64,000 nucleotides of DNA from Channallabes apus (GCA_030522415.1 CM060109.1:1231001-1295000), one strand, 5' to 3'; numbered from the stretch's first letter, positions 1 through 11,212 are shown. Program-made: numbers and translations. Notes: generated by a model not told the origin, from the letters alone.

Positions 1-3000
1 GCGATCGCAACGCATGGGAACCCGGAAGTGACGGGGGTCACATGATCCGGCATAAAGCCGGAACTGGCGAGGTAGCCAACACGGAGAGATGAAGACAGCG
101 CGCTGCATGTTTTTTGAAGCTGAGCGACTGCTTGTGGATTACCTTTTGTTAATTTCATTCAGTACCCAGCTCATTCCGTTTGTCGATCTCCCAGACCTAC
201 CATCTTTATCTGGTGAGATTGACCCATCTCTCCAACTCACCATTTCACCCCAATTGCCGTTTTTTCAGACTCTGGACTATCATACACTCACTCACACACC
301 CGCATACATCGCATACACACTTTTTTCTATTTGTATATATTTGTATATATTGGTTTGTGGTGCACCGTGTTTGTTTATTTCTTTGTTTGTCTTGTTTAAT
401 ACACTTGGTTTACTTTATTATAATTGTTTTGTGTCGCGTCGTGTTTTGTCCAGCTGCGATTGCGCAATACCGGAAGTATTGTTTTCAAGCCCCAGTTTAG
501 ATTCCCGAATCCGTTTATTTGTAACCAAGCGGTTAATAAAATCCAAGCGTTACATAGTGGTGGCCCGTACGGGGAATCTGTATTTTGGGATATTTTCCGG
601 TTTTGTGTGATGTGGCTGAACAAAATGAACGATAATGTTAACATCGCTAATGCTAGTGCTAAAGCTAAGGCTAATGCTAGTAGTGCTGCTAAGGCCGACT
701 GTGTAGTGCATAATAACATGCCGGTAGATGTAGAGGATGCATTTTATACACGCCGTAACCCTACAACTGAAGTAACGTCATTGATAAGTTCTTTATATAT
801 ATCTGATAACCATGATAATGACAATGATGATGATGATATTATTGTTCATGGGTCTGATATTGAAGTAGTGCACACACTACAGACTGAACTGTATCAATGT
901 AAGAGGGACTTGGGGGCGCTTACTGATAAAGTGAGCTCCATGGAGCAGGAATATAGACAATCCATGGACAGCAGTCTCAACCGGGAAAGCAGTCTTCGTG
1001 ATGCAGTGGACGCGAGTTTGGAAGGGCTGCAGCGCTACTGCCAGGAGGCTCTCGAAAAAATGGAGAGAGCCATCGTTGACTGTTTTCTACGCCGTGATGT
1101 CATCTGGGAAAACCGGATGAAGAGACTGCGTCTCACTGGTACGCCCACCACACACAGGTTACAGGCCTACACCCCTGCATCCCCTCCAGCTCCTGCTCAA
1201 CATCTGCCCAGCACTCCAACCACTACATCCACGGCCAAGGTAAACCCACCAAGCACTACTAATGGCAACGACGTTCCTCCTGGTGTTCCAGCACACTCCT
1301 CGGCTCTGCTCTCCTCCCCACTTTCTTCTTCTTCTTCTCTGCATGCTCATCCATCCATATGCGTGGAGTTTCCAGCCTACTGTGACGCGTCACAGACAGC
1401 TGAGGTGTGGAACTTCATTAAGCAAGCGGAGAAGTACATGGAGATCAGACCCCTGACCCGACCAGAGCTGCTGGGAACCCTCGGCTCAGTTCTCCGAGGG
1501 CCGGCTCTCAGTTGGTGGAAGACGGAGAAAGGCAAGGTAGAGGACTGGCAGTCGTTTAAACAGGCTTTCCTGGCGGCTTTTATTCTGGATGACGACCTCG
1601 ACGAAGAGGAAGACAACCCGAGGTCTCCGGTACAGCTGCCGGGGCAACGCCTGGGAGACTCCGCCGATGAACACCCCGCCCTCTGTCTCATAGGAAAACC
1701 TGATAACTCCGATGAAGAACAAGTGGGGCAAACCAGGGAGAATATCCACACGAGAATGGAAGGAGGTTTAAGAGGAGCGGCGAGCACCATGGAACAACAG
1801 GTGGAGAGTGGCGCTAGGGGAGAGAAAGATCGCGAGGACCGCCCTTTTCCAGGTTCACACGCCATACCCCGAGCACCCCCGCCGCTAAAAGGAGCTGACA
1901 CCCCACGTCTACCCACCACGTCCACTAAAGAGGCCTCCAACTTTCCGAGCGACCTGAGCGAGATCATCAAAGCCCAACAGAAGGACCCTACGGTTTTAAA
2001 GCTGCTCTCCAACGACCATCCAAGGAGCATACCAGATCAGAGGGTCACCTTCGAACGTCATCAGGGCATGTTATATCGCCGGGTACCAGTGAGGAAAGGA
2101 GAGAAAATCCAGCTTGTTGTCCCCCAGTCTCTAATAAAACTTTTTCTCCAGTATTATCACGACAATCCATTGGGAGGACACTGGGGACAACTGAAAACAC
2201 TGCTGAGGCTATTAGAGGTGGCGTGGTGGCCGACGGTGCAGAAAGACGTCTGGCATTATACCAGAGCTTGCAGCATGTGCCACCGACACAAGACAGGACA
2301 TCCGTCATCACCCCGACAAAGACTGATCATGGAGGAGGGCAAACCAAGAGCAGAACAACATAGATCCAGACAAGCCAGATGTCACAATACCCGGGGGGAA
2401 GCAGCGCACTTCCAACCGGGAGAACTGGTTTGGGTCAAAACTCGACCTCTCTCCTCCACAGCCAAGAGAGATTCTGCAAGGCGAGCGCCCCAGTGGGAGG
2501 GTCCAGCAGAGAAAAAAAACAGAAAAGGGCCAATTAAATACACAAGGTCTTGGGGCTACCCACAAAAAGCCGATGTCAGTGTGGCGAATTTTAAGTGCTT
2601 GTGCGGACGTTCTCCTCAGACGCCGGAAGCTTGGGGGGGGGGGGTCTATGTAGCACAGCCACACAACAGGGACACCTTCAACAACAGGAAAATGGTCTTG
2701 GAGCTAATGCTGCTCACCTGTGGCCGAAGGTGTGCCCTAGCGGTTTCTGTTCCCCCATTGACAGTGGTTTGGTCACCGGGCAAGTTCCCGCGCATGCGCG
2801 ATCGCAACGCATGGGAACCCGGAAGTGACGGGGGTCACATGATCCGGCATAAAGCCGGAACTGGCGAGGTAGCCAACACGGAGAGATGAAGACAGCGCGC
2901 TGCATGTTTTTTGAAGCTGAGCGACTGCTTGTGGATTACCTTTTGTTAATTTCATTCAGTACCAAGCTCATTCCGTTTGTCGATCTCCCAGACCTACCAT

Positions 3001-3351
3001 CTTTATCTGGTGAGATTGACCCATCTCTCCAACTCACCATTTCACCCCAATTGCCGTTTTTTCAGACTCTGGACTATCATACACTCACTCACACACCCGC
3101 ATACATCGCATACACACTTTTTTCTATTTGTATATATTTGTATATATTGGTTTGTGGTGCACCGTGTTTGTTTATTTCTTTGTTTGTCTTGTTTAATACA
3201 CTTGGTTTACTTTATTATAATTGTTTTGTGTCGCGTCGTGTTTTGTCCAGCTGCGATTGCGCAATACCGGAAGTATTGTTTTCAAGCCCCAGTTTAGATT
3301 CCCGAATCCGTTTATTTGTAACCAAGCGGTTAATAAAATCCAAGCGTTACA
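1..3351 (+). mobile_element. Gypsy-type LTR retrotransposon, non-autonomous, left end cut by the window
   Basis: Bases 1-554 and 2798-3351 are direct copies; by eye I find one difference (ccc versus cca near 165/2962). The right LTR probably runs 2649-3351 (TGTAGC...GTTACA, about 703 bp), preceded by a G-run polypurine tract at 2633-2644. Just inside the left LTR, about 559-577 (GTGGTGGCCCGTACGGGGA), is a plausible primer-binding site. The internal part, 555-2648, is about 2.1 kb and has room only for a Gag/integrase-zinc ORF. Protease, reverse transcriptase, RNase H and the integrase core are absent, so it needed help in trans. The near-identical LTRs mean a recent insertion. The right flank is BEL-type LTR sequence. 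Confidence 0.88.
610..2889 (+). CDS. Gag / integrase-zinc-domain fusion ORF of the gypsy element
   Basis: The frame is open from inside the left LTR, and the first sensible Met after the LTR is at 610. Residues about 80-165 hold a Glu/Gln-rich segment that may form a coiled coil, followed by a Pro/Ser/Thr-rich linker. Residues about 250-330 match a retrotransposon Gag core (VEFPAYCDAS, LRGPALSWWKTEKG, WQSFKQAFLAAF), which packages RNA in family members. Residues about 446-560 match the integrase N-terminal zinc domain: LSEIIKAQQKDPTV, then HDNPLGGH and CSMCHRHK as the HHCC ligands. Gag is joined directly to this piece, so about 2-3 kb of pol is missing without loss of frame. The stop lies inside the right LTR, and the last 80 or so residues are LTR read-through of doubtful meaning. 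It may be made as one protein, or be a dead ORF carried by a mobile RNA. Confidence 0.7.
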   Translation: MWLNKMNDNVNIANASAKAKANASSAAKADCVVHNNMPVDVEDAFYTRRNPTTEVTSLISSLYISDNHDNDNDDDDIIVHGSDIEVVHTLQTELYQCKRDLGALTDKVSSMEQEYRQSMDSSLNRESSLRDAVDASLEGLQRYCQEALEKMERAIVDCFLRRDVIWENRMKRLRLTGTPTTHRLQAYTPASPPAPAQHLPSTPTTTSTAKVNPPSTTNGNDVPPGVPAHSSALLSSPLSSSSSLHAHPSICVEFPAYCDASQTAEVWNFIKQAEKYMEIRPLTRPELLGTLGSVLRGPALSWWKTEKGKVEDWQSFKQAFLAAFILDDDLDEEEDNPRSPVQLPGQRLGDSADEHPALCLIGKPDNSDEEQVGQTRENIHTRMEGGLRGAASTMEQQVESGARGEKDREDRPFPGSHAIPRAPPPLKGADTPRLPTTSTKEASNFPSDLSEIIKAQQKDPTVLKLLSNDHPRSIPDQRVTFERHQGMLYRRVPVRKGEKIQLVVPQSLIKLFLQYYHDNPLGGHWGQLKTLLRLLEVAWWPTVQKDVWHYTRACSMCHRHKTGHPSSPRQRLIMEEGKPRAEQHRSRQARCHNTRGEAAHFQPGELVWVKTRPLSSTAKRDSARRAPQWEGPAEKKNRKGPIKYTRSWGYPQKADVSVANFKCLCGRSPQTPEAWGGGVYVAQPHNRDTFNNRKMVLELMLLTCGRRCALAVSVPPLTVVWSPGKFPRMRDRNAWEPGSDGGHMIRHKAGTGEVANTER

Positions 3352-3699
3352 TACGGTTACAACAACCTAGTTGCTGTATCTTACATTCTTAGCTTACCGG
3401 GAGCTCACGTTAGCTGACGGTCAAAAGCTTGTGTTTCCGTAGCCTTCCGCATCTAAACTGAACTCTCTTTCATATGACAGTCAAACAAATGCATGTAATA
3501 GTAGAATGACATCACAGACCAACTTACGATTCTCAAAATGGATGCATAACTTAGAAATATAAAGCTTATGGCTTATGTAACAAACTTAATGCTTAATGCT
3601 TTACTAATGAATAGAACAAGGTAGAATAAATGAAATAACAGCAAATAAAATAAAATAAACACAACAACAAATTCATAACAAGTATGATATGGCTCTTAC
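3352..3699 (-). repeat. 3' remainder of a BEL/Pao-type LTR, split by the gypsy insertion
   Basis: From TACGGTTACAACAACC to the end at GGCTCTTACA this matches, with scattered changes and a small insertion near 3576-3600, the LTR of the complete BEL element at 53.2-53.52 kb. The homology starts exactly where the gypsy LTR ends, so the gypsy element landed inside this older LTR. The missing half should lie just left of the window. Strand follows the complete BEL element. Confidence 0.85.
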
Positions 3700-4885
3700 A
3701 AAGGATATTTTATTTTATCTTGTTTTATTAATTTAATTTAAAATTTTCAGTTTCCTCCCTGAGGGATTTCCACCTTATTATGGTCAGGGGGTTTGCGTGC
3801 CTCAGTGACCTTAAGAGCTATACCAGCAGGAGCTTAGTCTTCAAGTGGACACCCAAGTTGGACAGGTCTGAAGGTAGAGGCCTGACAAAGTGCATTCCAC
3901 TTTTCCAGGCTTCTGATGCAGCTAACAACACAATTCAGCAAGGACAATAATGTTACTATAAGCACAGGGGAAAAAACTGTGCTCGAACATGATGTGTACA
4001 CATGATGCCCCCTTCAAATTTCTCACTGCCCCCCCATATGTGCCTGTCTTACACGGGAAGATATTTCCGTTTGGAGATAGCGTGGGATTATTAATTAAGA
4101 AACTTAAAAGGAAACCAAAAGAAAACTGAAAATACAAAATAACCAGAGCTTCGCCGTCTACGCGAGAACGGACAGGATTCTGGAAACTAAAACAAAAAAC
4201 TAAAGATCCTCTCGGGGTTTATGCCTTTACCAAGGATTTGAGAGAGAGTAGAGTTTGTGCTTTGTGCACTTTAACCAGTTAAAGTGCACTTTAACCAGTT
4301 AAACCACTTTAACCAGTTAAACCACTTTAACTCTTTTGAAACAAGAAGAACACCATGCCGTCGATATGCTCCATTGTTGTGTGTTTGTTTGTGGCGTGTT
4401 TACGATGATGTCACGGCAGTAGAGGCGCCGCAACTAAAACGACACGTGAATAATCCAGCCCACTCTAAAGCGTTACTAAACTGCAGTGGAAGCGCAAATC
4501 GAGCCAAACTGAGCCGAACCGAAGTGAGCTGTACTGAACCGTGCTGTGCCGTACTATGCAGTGGAAAAGAGGCATTAGACAGACAGAGGCTTGGGCTTTG
4601 CCTGTGTCTTCTTCAGCCCGCTTTGTCTTTGGCACTGACACCTTGTACTGGTGCGACCGAATGATCACACGGAGTGTCGCGGTATCACGACCCGGCCCGT
4701 TCTGAACAGTTTATGCGCGGCTCCGCCCTCCGCGCGAGCCGCGTCGTTAAATACAGTACATATCCAAAATACTCACAAATAATATACTCACATACAAACA
4801 CATACTGTATACACATAAAAACATAATATATTCAGTAAATTTGTGAATTACACTCAAAGTTATTATGAAGTCTAATTTGAGTGGT
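3700..4885. other. Intergenic, diffuse repeat relics
   Basis: No ORF looks genuine. About 3998-4050 (GCCCCCTTCAAATTTCTCA) recurs inverted at 23690-23740 inside the Harbinger relic, so it belongs to a dispersed repeat. A four-copy tandem repeat lies at 4264-4335. About 4440-4570 has a reiterated GAGCCGAACCGA / CTGTGCCGTAC pattern reminiscent of DNA-transposon ends, family not recognised. 4660-4745 is GC-rich without an obvious promoter. Confidence 0.4.
4264..4335. repeat. Short tandem repeat, unit CACTTTAACCAGTTAAA
   Basis: About four copies of a 16-19 bp unit with a partly palindromic core (TTTAACCAGTTAAA). No function is evident. Confidence 0.75.
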
Positions 4886-5660
4886 ACCATTAAACATTTT
4901 ATTTCTATGTATTCTATGTTTTGCTGGCGAAATACATTATAGGCAGAGACGTCTTGCTCGGTCTTGTTAAATAGTTTTATACCCCTCAATTCTGCCTCAA
5001 TTCCCCCATCCGCGAAACCGGTTTGATAACTTCACACCTACATCAAAGGTGAGAAGAGGGACTGAGCTGTAACTGAGCGCCCTGTCGCATTGTATATACT
5101 GTACACACACATATTTTATATATATATTATTCATTCATTTTTTCTGATGATGGCGACACATTTTTACGTATTAAATAATATATGTTGGCATATTCACAAA
5201 TCATTCACATAGTTAACACTATCAGATAGCCTACTATCAGGAAACTAAATTAATTTCAATGCCATTTAAACCGAGGCATTGCCATGTCTTTCATTGTTTT
5301 GTCCCTGTTAAGACATAACAAAAGAAACTTTTAAAGCACAAATTTGGGGATCTCATTAAATCATTATGAAAATAACATGAAGCACACACATATTTCATAA
5401 TGAACGTGAATACACACGTTTCTGAGTAAAACAAAATCTAATTCATGTTTGCTTCAGCATTGGAAACAATATTGTTTTAGGTTAACTTTATACACAATTA
5501 AGTCCTTCCGTGTGCCATCTGGCGGATATTCAGTGAAGCACAACACATTTATTTTAAATTCCCGAATGTTGCCTCCGGCAAGTCCCGGCATGCCGCGCGC
5601 TAAATTGCGGATTCTCGCGGGAAAACATGCGCAGTCTTAATGGCGACATCTGTAGGTAAC
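4885..5660 (-). repeat. hAT-like dispersed repeat, non-coding copy
   Basis: Read on the minus strand, 5660-5390 matches 28000-28300 and the start of the copy at 59187 (CAGATGTCGCC.TTAAGACTGCGC, then CCCGCGAGA, GGCAACATTCGGGAATTTAAA, TGTGCTTCACTGAATATCCGCC). The stretch 5095-4890 matches 63105-63300 (same strand as here). The 28-29 kb relative carries a hAT-type transposase N-terminus, so this is probably a non-autonomous derivative. No ORF. Confidence 0.6.
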
Positions 5661-5872
5661 AAGACAGCACAGAATCCTATGAATGTTGTTTTTGGCTGTT
5701 GCAAAATAGTTATTAAAATTATTTAATTATGTTGTAAATACAGATATAATGTAAAGTAAGTTGAGGGTGTGTCAGGGCAGTGCTGCATGAGTGCAAACTG
5801 TTATGAAATTATCTATACAGTCTGATTACCATCACACACATCCAGGTGCTACACAGTGACAAGCAAAACACA

Positions 5873-5940
<68 letters not shown>

Positions 5941-6250
5941 ACAATGATTCCAGCACAGAGAGAAAATAAAATCAAGATACATAACATCATTGCACTTTCC
6001 TCTGAGTGTATTACTAACACCCCTGATGATGCATGAGCAGCAGGATCAGCATCAACAGGATCAACAGGATCTAATGGTCTTGGGTGAAGCATATGATGAC
6101 CTTCAACCTCCCTAGTTGATAGCTGTGTTAAAGCTAAGTGGAGGATCGAAAATGGGCTAGACTAACTTGAGGAGAAAAAATCTGGGGGAAAAAAAACAAA
6201 AAAATAATGTATTTGGAACGTTGTGAACTCCTTGCATATACTTTTATCCT
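5661..6250. other. Intergenic with a compound microsatellite
   Basis: About 5877-5935 is a (TC)n(AC)n repeat. About 5770-5870 (GGTGTGTCAGGGCA..., CCATCACACACATCCAGGTGCTACACAGT) recurs at about 25336-25450 with the same GTGCTACACAGT...ACACAACAATCTCTCTC arrangement. No coding sequence seen. Confidence 0.6.
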
Positions 6251-6900
6251 GAAAAGATCTGTTAATGGATAGTGATCTTTCTGACTTTCTGGGTGGTGTG
6301 TTTCTTCCTCCGCTGTGTTTCTTGGGCTCTGACAGAAAATAGATGCTGCTTGGTCAGAAGTGGGTGTTTAGTCAATGCATCGAGCCAGTGGTCCCTTGAG
6401 TGGCTTGTCCAGTGGTAGCTCCGCTGAGGTTGTCCCCATGGTTTCACGATGGGCGGAGCTAAGAGCATAGCGAACTCTGGTAGCCACTGGTCCTAATACT
6501 GCTGTTGTTGGACCTCTGGCAGACTTTACATGACTTGATGAATAGCCACACGTCCTTGTACACATAGGGCCACCAGACATCATCTAGTATCTGCAACAGG
6601 GTTTTTAGCCTCCCCGTGTCCGCCTGATGGATGGTTAGTGGGGCATGAACTGCTGGGTTAATGATTGCAGGATAACTAGTTGGAGTGAAGTTCTCCTTGC
6701 TTCACAGGAGCTTTTCGATATAGCGCACCCTTGTGGTGTTCAAAGGATCTCCTTTGGCTTGGTGTTTTCCAAGGGTACTCCCCCGCGGTCAGTTGACATA
6801 TTTGGCTATCATCCTGCTGGGTGTGTGATATCTCCCCCAGGTCACAGGGCAGGTTAGAGGAAAACGTGGTAAGTGGTGGAGGGTCCGGCTTTGGTGGCAA
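6250..6900 (-). pseudogene. Gypsy-type integrase relic
   Basis: Minus-strand reading gives two blocks of the integrase N-terminal region. 6900-6676 encodes LGEISHTQQDDSQICQLT and FEHHKGALYRKAPVKQGE, comparable in order to the gypsy element at 1-3351. 6610-6470 encodes DDVWWPYVYKDVWLF and SCKVCQRSNNSS, the second half of the HHCC zinc finger. The blocks are in different frames and the His pair between them is lost. No LTR was found next to it. It is old and decayed. Confidence 0.65.
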
Positions 6901-7092
6901 TGGATGACACTGTCATCAATACCCTCCAATGGGCACTCAACCACCTGGACAATAAAGGCATGTTTGAAGACTGTTTAAAAACAGTCTAAATTGTTATCTG
7001 CTTTTTTATTAGTAGAGACATTTCCAACGACACATCACCGCATTGAAAATTGTTCTGTGCTTGCCAATATTAAAAATTTTACAATGCATTTT

Positions 7093-7435
7093 GAGGCGGC
7101 ACGGTGGTGTAGTGGTTAGCACTGTCGCCTTGCACCGCCAGGGTCCGGGTTCGATTCTCGTCTCTGTGTGCATGGAGTTTGCATGTTCTCCCCGTGCTTG
7201 GTGGGTTTCCTTAGGGTACTCCGGTTTCCTCCCACAATCCAAAGACATGTAGGTTAGGTAAATTGACATTACAAATTGCCCGTAGTGTGTGAATGAGTGT
7301 GTGTGTGTGTGCCCTGCGATGGATTGGCACCCTGTCCAGGGTGTACCCCGCCTTGTGCCCTAAGTTTCCTGGGATAGGCTCCAGTCCCCCGCGACCCTGT
7401 ATATAAGGATAAAGCGGTATAGAAGATGAATGAAT
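7093..7435 (+). mobile_element. tRNA-derived SINE (Mermaid/V-SINE-like), complete
   Basis: It begins GGCGGCACGGTGGTGTAGTGGTTAG, an A-box-like tRNA head, with a B box GGTTCGATTCT at 7148-7158. The body (GGAGTTTGCATGTTCTCC, GGTTTCCTCCCACA, CAAAGACATGTAG, GGGTGTACCCCGCC, GGGATAGGCTCCAG) is the widely dispersed fish repeat described as Mermaid/DANA or V-SINE relatives. It ends in GAATGAAT repeats. The 10-bp target duplication AATGCATTTT lies at 7083-7092 and 7436-7445. Partial relatives occur at 10008-10170 and 46925-47085. Confidence 0.85.
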
Positions 7436-7633
7436 AATGCATTTTTTTTCTATGCTTGCCAAGATTTCACTTAAGATTAGTAAAATTATCTGCCTATGCA
7501 GCAATAAAATTTATTTCCCAGGAATTCTCTTTTGAATTAATTCAAAATTAATTAATTAAGAATTAATTTTGTTTAGTCTAAAAATAAAATAGAAGCTAAT
7601 AATCAACTTGTAAAACAAAATAATTAATCATAT

Positions 7634-8030
7634 TGTAGCAAGGCCACATATTGTGTTATTTTATAAAGCAGGAAATTAATTAATGGCTGATAAAGCTCAC
7701 CTGCGCCGGGAAATGAGCCCAACAGGTTTTAGTTTGTTCCATTGACAGTGTTTTTGGTTCCGGGGTTGAGCTGTCGTGAGCATGCACAGCCGCAGCGTGA
7801 GGAAATCCCGATGATGTGTTGGGTCATGTATTGGGTCATATATAAATTATTATTATTATTTTTTTTTTGTTGTTGGTGCATCGTTTTGGTTTGTTTTAGT
7901 CGTTTAATACACTTTGGGTTTTTGATAAATTGTCGTTGTTTGTCTTTTCTTGTTATGCTAGGCCTCCAACACACCGGAAACTACATTCTAGACGCTGTTT
8001 TAGTGTAACTAAGTTTTTATAACAAAGCTG
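7634..8030 (+). repeat. Diverged gypsy LTR related to that at 2649-3351
   Basis: It starts TGTAGCAAGGCCACA (compare TGTAGCACAGCCACA at 2649) and shares in order GCTCACCTG, TGTTCC...ATTGACAGTG, a GGTCA block and GTTTAATACACTTTGG. It is A/T-rich where the young LTR has a TATATAT/TTTGT tract. The right end is uncertain because the terminal GTTACA is not conserved. No internal region adjoins it, so it is a solo LTR or fragment. Confidence 0.55.
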
Positions 8031-8767
8031 ATCTAACAACATGTGTCCAGGTTTAAGATTTTAAATCTTGGCAAGAAAAAAAAATTTAAGAACTGGGCCC
8101 CTGTTTGCTTTGCTGATTTATAACTCTGCAGTAATGCACAGCTTTAAGCTCCTCATATTTGCCAAAGACATGACAGTGATGGTTCTTAGCAGCAACTATG
8201 ACAGGTCAGCATAAGTTAAAGGAAATACCTAGTTTTTTTTTATGATGCTTCCCCCATCCTTAGAATATTCAGAGAATATCTAGGAAATGCACCCGATACA
8301 TTCACACCCCCCATCTCAAGTCCCAAAATGTGGTGGAGAAAATTCAGGACTTGTTTTAATGCCAGGTCTTGAAGAATTAACCCTTTATTATTATTTTTTT
8401 TTTTAAAAAGCAGACCCTGCAACCCCATTATTAGCATGCCATTTGAGTGGGACAGCATGGATCTTGCCAACTCTATCCCAAAGTAAGCCAGTAGACAGGA
8501 ATTTATCCTCTTCCTTAAGGTCCATAAAACCAGCTACATGGAGGTTGCTGCCTCAAAGCCCACATCACAGAAACATTGCCTGGGAATTAGTCAAGTGGCC
8601 ATGCAGGAACTGCTTACTGTCCAAGGTACACTCTTTGTATTCAAATTAATAGTACAGTAGATATACATTATGCCCATCTCCATGACATATGGATCTGCTT
8701 CACCTGCAACAGCTGACAGAGATCTGTATGTCAAAACACCATGGAAATACATTGATATTTTTTCCTC
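8031..8767. other. Intergenic, nothing recognised
   Basis: A/T-rich, with short homopolymer runs. The reading frames are short and show no domain. Confidence 0.6.
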
Positions 8768-9560
8768 CCATGCTTCCTGTGAGCAACGTAATTCGTAAGC
8801 ATTTGTTTTCCCTTGTATGTTGATGACACACAGTTGTGGGTTTCGGCAAAGCCAGGTAAAAAAAGATAGCTTAATAAAGATGCTAATTAACTTCCTTGCC
8901 CAATCCTAACAAGAGAGATGAAGTGCTATTAGGATAATTTTATTTTTTTTTATTATTATTTTTTGGGTTTTTCCAATTTTCTCCCCATTTAGTCATGGCC
9001 AATTCCTCCCCGTCACTAGAGGGCCTCCCACATTAAGGCTACCACTATATTCAGTCAAGAGGGCGAAGACTATCACGTGTTTCCTCCGAACTGCGTGATG
9101 TCAGCCCGAACACATCTTTTCGAACTGCTTGCTCACACACCATTAGGGGTGGAGTAACACACTCGGAGGAAAGCGCTAGCCGCTCCTTCTGCGTGCGCGA
9201 GCTCACAGACGCCCCTGATTGGCTGTAGAGCCGTGATTAATGTGGGAGTGCAAGTACCTCTCATCCCTCCCCCCTGAGAGAGCTCGGCCAATCAGCTCTC
9301 TCTATGCCTCCGGCTGTGAGAGGAAAACAGCATCACCCGGGGTTCAAACCAGCGATCTCCAGATGACAGGGCGAGCGCTTTACCACTGCGCCACTCAGAG
9401 GCACTATATTAGGATAATTTGTATTCATACATATAGTTGCTTACACATTTAAAATATATTTCCCTAATTTCTTTTGATTCTATAAAGCTGCTATGTGACA
9501 ATGGCCTTTGTTAAAAGAGCTATACAAATGCAATTGAATTAAATTGAATTTAATATATTC
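8768..9560 (+). mobile_element. L2 LINE fragment interrupted by a SINE
   Basis: 8768-8926 matches L2 copies in the window around the reverse-transcriptase active site (CATGCTTCCTGTGAGCAACGTAATTCGTAAGCAT, then TATGTTGATGACACACAGTTGTGGG, reading YVDDTQL). 9465-9560 matches the L2 3' tail (AAGCTGCTATGTGACAATGG, GTTAAAAGAGCTATACAAATG, AATTGAATTAAATTGAATT). The SINE at 8941-9406 sits between them. Old and non-functional. Confidence 0.75.
8941..9406 (-). mobile_element. tRNA-derived SINE, minus strand, complete with target duplication
   Basis: Minus-strand reading begins GTGCCTCTGAGTGGCGCAGTGGTAAAGCGC, with A box TGGCGCAGTGG and B box GGTTTGAACCC 40-50 bp later, the split promoter of RNA polymerase III. 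The body includes GCTGATTGGCCGAGCTCTCTC and ends in an A-rich tail (a T/TTA run at the plus-strand left end). The 14-bp duplication TATTAGGATAATTT at 8927-8940 and 9407-9420 proves insertion by retrotransposition into an L2 fragment. SINE family name not assigned. Confidence 0.88.
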
Positions 9561-10007
9561 AGTTAAACATACTGTATCTAAAAAATATATGACATTTTAG
9601 GAAATATGCTCATACGCATGATGTCACAACAATTAAAATCCAATCTGTGCAATGTGTGTCATATTATAAATACCTTACTTCAAACTGAACGTGGAAGAGA
9701 ATTGTGCAGCTGTGTGTTAAGAGGGGTACCAGCGTCTACACTGTCTGAGGAAATCGTTCCACTTCCACGTGGCTAAAACCATGATCTTACTTTGGCGTGT
9801 TTTACTGAATTCATTTTATCTTTCTCCTTGGTGCCATGGTTTGGAAATCTTTCTGTAAAAAACAGGAGCTCTCTTAATCAAGTTGTAAAATGGTAAAGTT
9901 GATTGGTGAGGCACAATTGAACTGAGCGTCACTGTATACCAGACAGTTAAAACAGACAGCCAATATAATTTCAAACAAAATGTTAATAGCTGTTTCCAAA
10001 TTGTACA

Positions 10008-10170
10008 TAGTGTGTGTGCTTGTGCCCTGAGATAGATTGGCACGTCAACCAGAGTGTACCCCGCCTGAAGCCTATCACAGGTGCCCTAAATCACCTGAGA
10101 TAGGCTTCAGACCTCCACGATCCTATACAGAATAAGTGCTATGGAGAATGAGCAAGTGATTAAATTAATA
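10008..10170 (+). repeat. 3' fragment of a Mermaid/V-SINE-like SINE
   Basis: TGTGCCCTGAGATAGATTGGCAC..GTGTACCCCGCCTGAAGCCTATCACAGGTGCCC...GATAGGCTTCAGACC matches the second half of the SINE at 7093-7435, more diverged and lacking the tRNA head. Confidence 0.65.
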
Positions 10171-10308
10171 AATACAATGAGTGTAAACATGACATCCTCT
10201 TGGCAGCCATAATCAGATCAATAAATACAGTATTTAAGTGCTTTTAGCAGCCAGTTCAAAAATGTGCAAGGTAGAGAAATGACTGGAAAAGTGTCCCATT
10301 TGGTATGT

Positions 10309-10348
<40 letters not shown>

Positions 10349-11212
10349 CTTGCTTGTTTGGTGGTGTAGGTACGAATGCTACAGTACCTTTCTCCATATG
10401 GAAGAAGAGTAAAGAGTGTGTGAGGAGTGTGAGTGTATGGTCATCCACATTGTTTGTGTATTTGCATCTATGAAGTGTAATGTAAATGTCTGTGGAGGAA
10501 GGAAGAAATGGACTTCTCAACTGTCCGCACTATCCTTTGCAGAGTCTTGTTATCCTGCGATCCTCCAAATTGTGCCCTTTCTGTTGTCTTGTGTAATAGT
10601 GTAATTTAGTTACATGTAGTCTCGTGTTATTTCATGTAGCACAATGGTGCTGGTGGAATGCTGTTTAATTTCACTATGTACTGTACCTACTGTATATGGG
10701 AGACTTATACTAGTCTTCTTTTTCTAGTGATGTTTTGTGGTAGTGACTGTTTAATTGCAGCACTTTGGCCAACTGTTGTTGCTTTATAAACAAAAGTTGA
10801 CTATGATTACTTTATGAATTAGCATCATGTCTTACCATAAATATTTTAATAAGTATATTAGAACTTACAAATACATAAATATTGCTTAGAATTTATTCTA
10901 GTCACATTCAATCCAAATACATGAAACACCGTCAAAAGAAATCTTGTACATTAACACAGCAAATTAATTGTTCTAATATATCTGTCTTGTTCTACGGCTT
11001 CTATCATCTACTCATCTTGAAGGAGATTCATGGAATGTTGTGTCTCTATGGAGAAAACAAATTAAAATAAAGACATTAAAATCTTACCTGTAATTAAACT
11101 TCAGTGCAGTAATTGAACTATGAATTATGAGTTTAGATCTTGTCATGCTAATAAAGCATTTGTACTTACTTATAAGACCCTGATGTGTTTTTTCTGGCTG
11201 CAGTACTTACCT
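10171..11212. other. Intergenic region downstream of the lectin-like gene
   Basis: Contains a (GA)n tract at about 10312-10343. 10620-10710 (GTAGCACAATGGTGCTGGTGGAATGCTG, TTCACTATGTACTGTACC) resembles LINE 3' UTR debris. If the lectin-like gene has a spliced 3' UTR, its last exon should be here, on the minus strand; I could not place it. Confidence 0.5.

Noticed and set aside
89..610. 173-codon frame MKTARCMFFEAERLL, repeated at 2886-3392
   Set aside because: It lies within the two LTR copies of the gypsy element and covers promoter/U5 sequence; the duplication explains its repeated appearance.
1377..2030. Minus-strand 217-codon frame
   Set aside because: Shadow of the Gag/integrase ORF, with no domain and Ser/Gly/Arg bias as expected for antisense.
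5832..6092. Minus-strand 86-codon frame with CVCVCV and ERERER
   Set aside because: Translation of a (TC)n(AC)n microsatellite. The same holds for the frames at 13197, 17381, 38575 and 46993.
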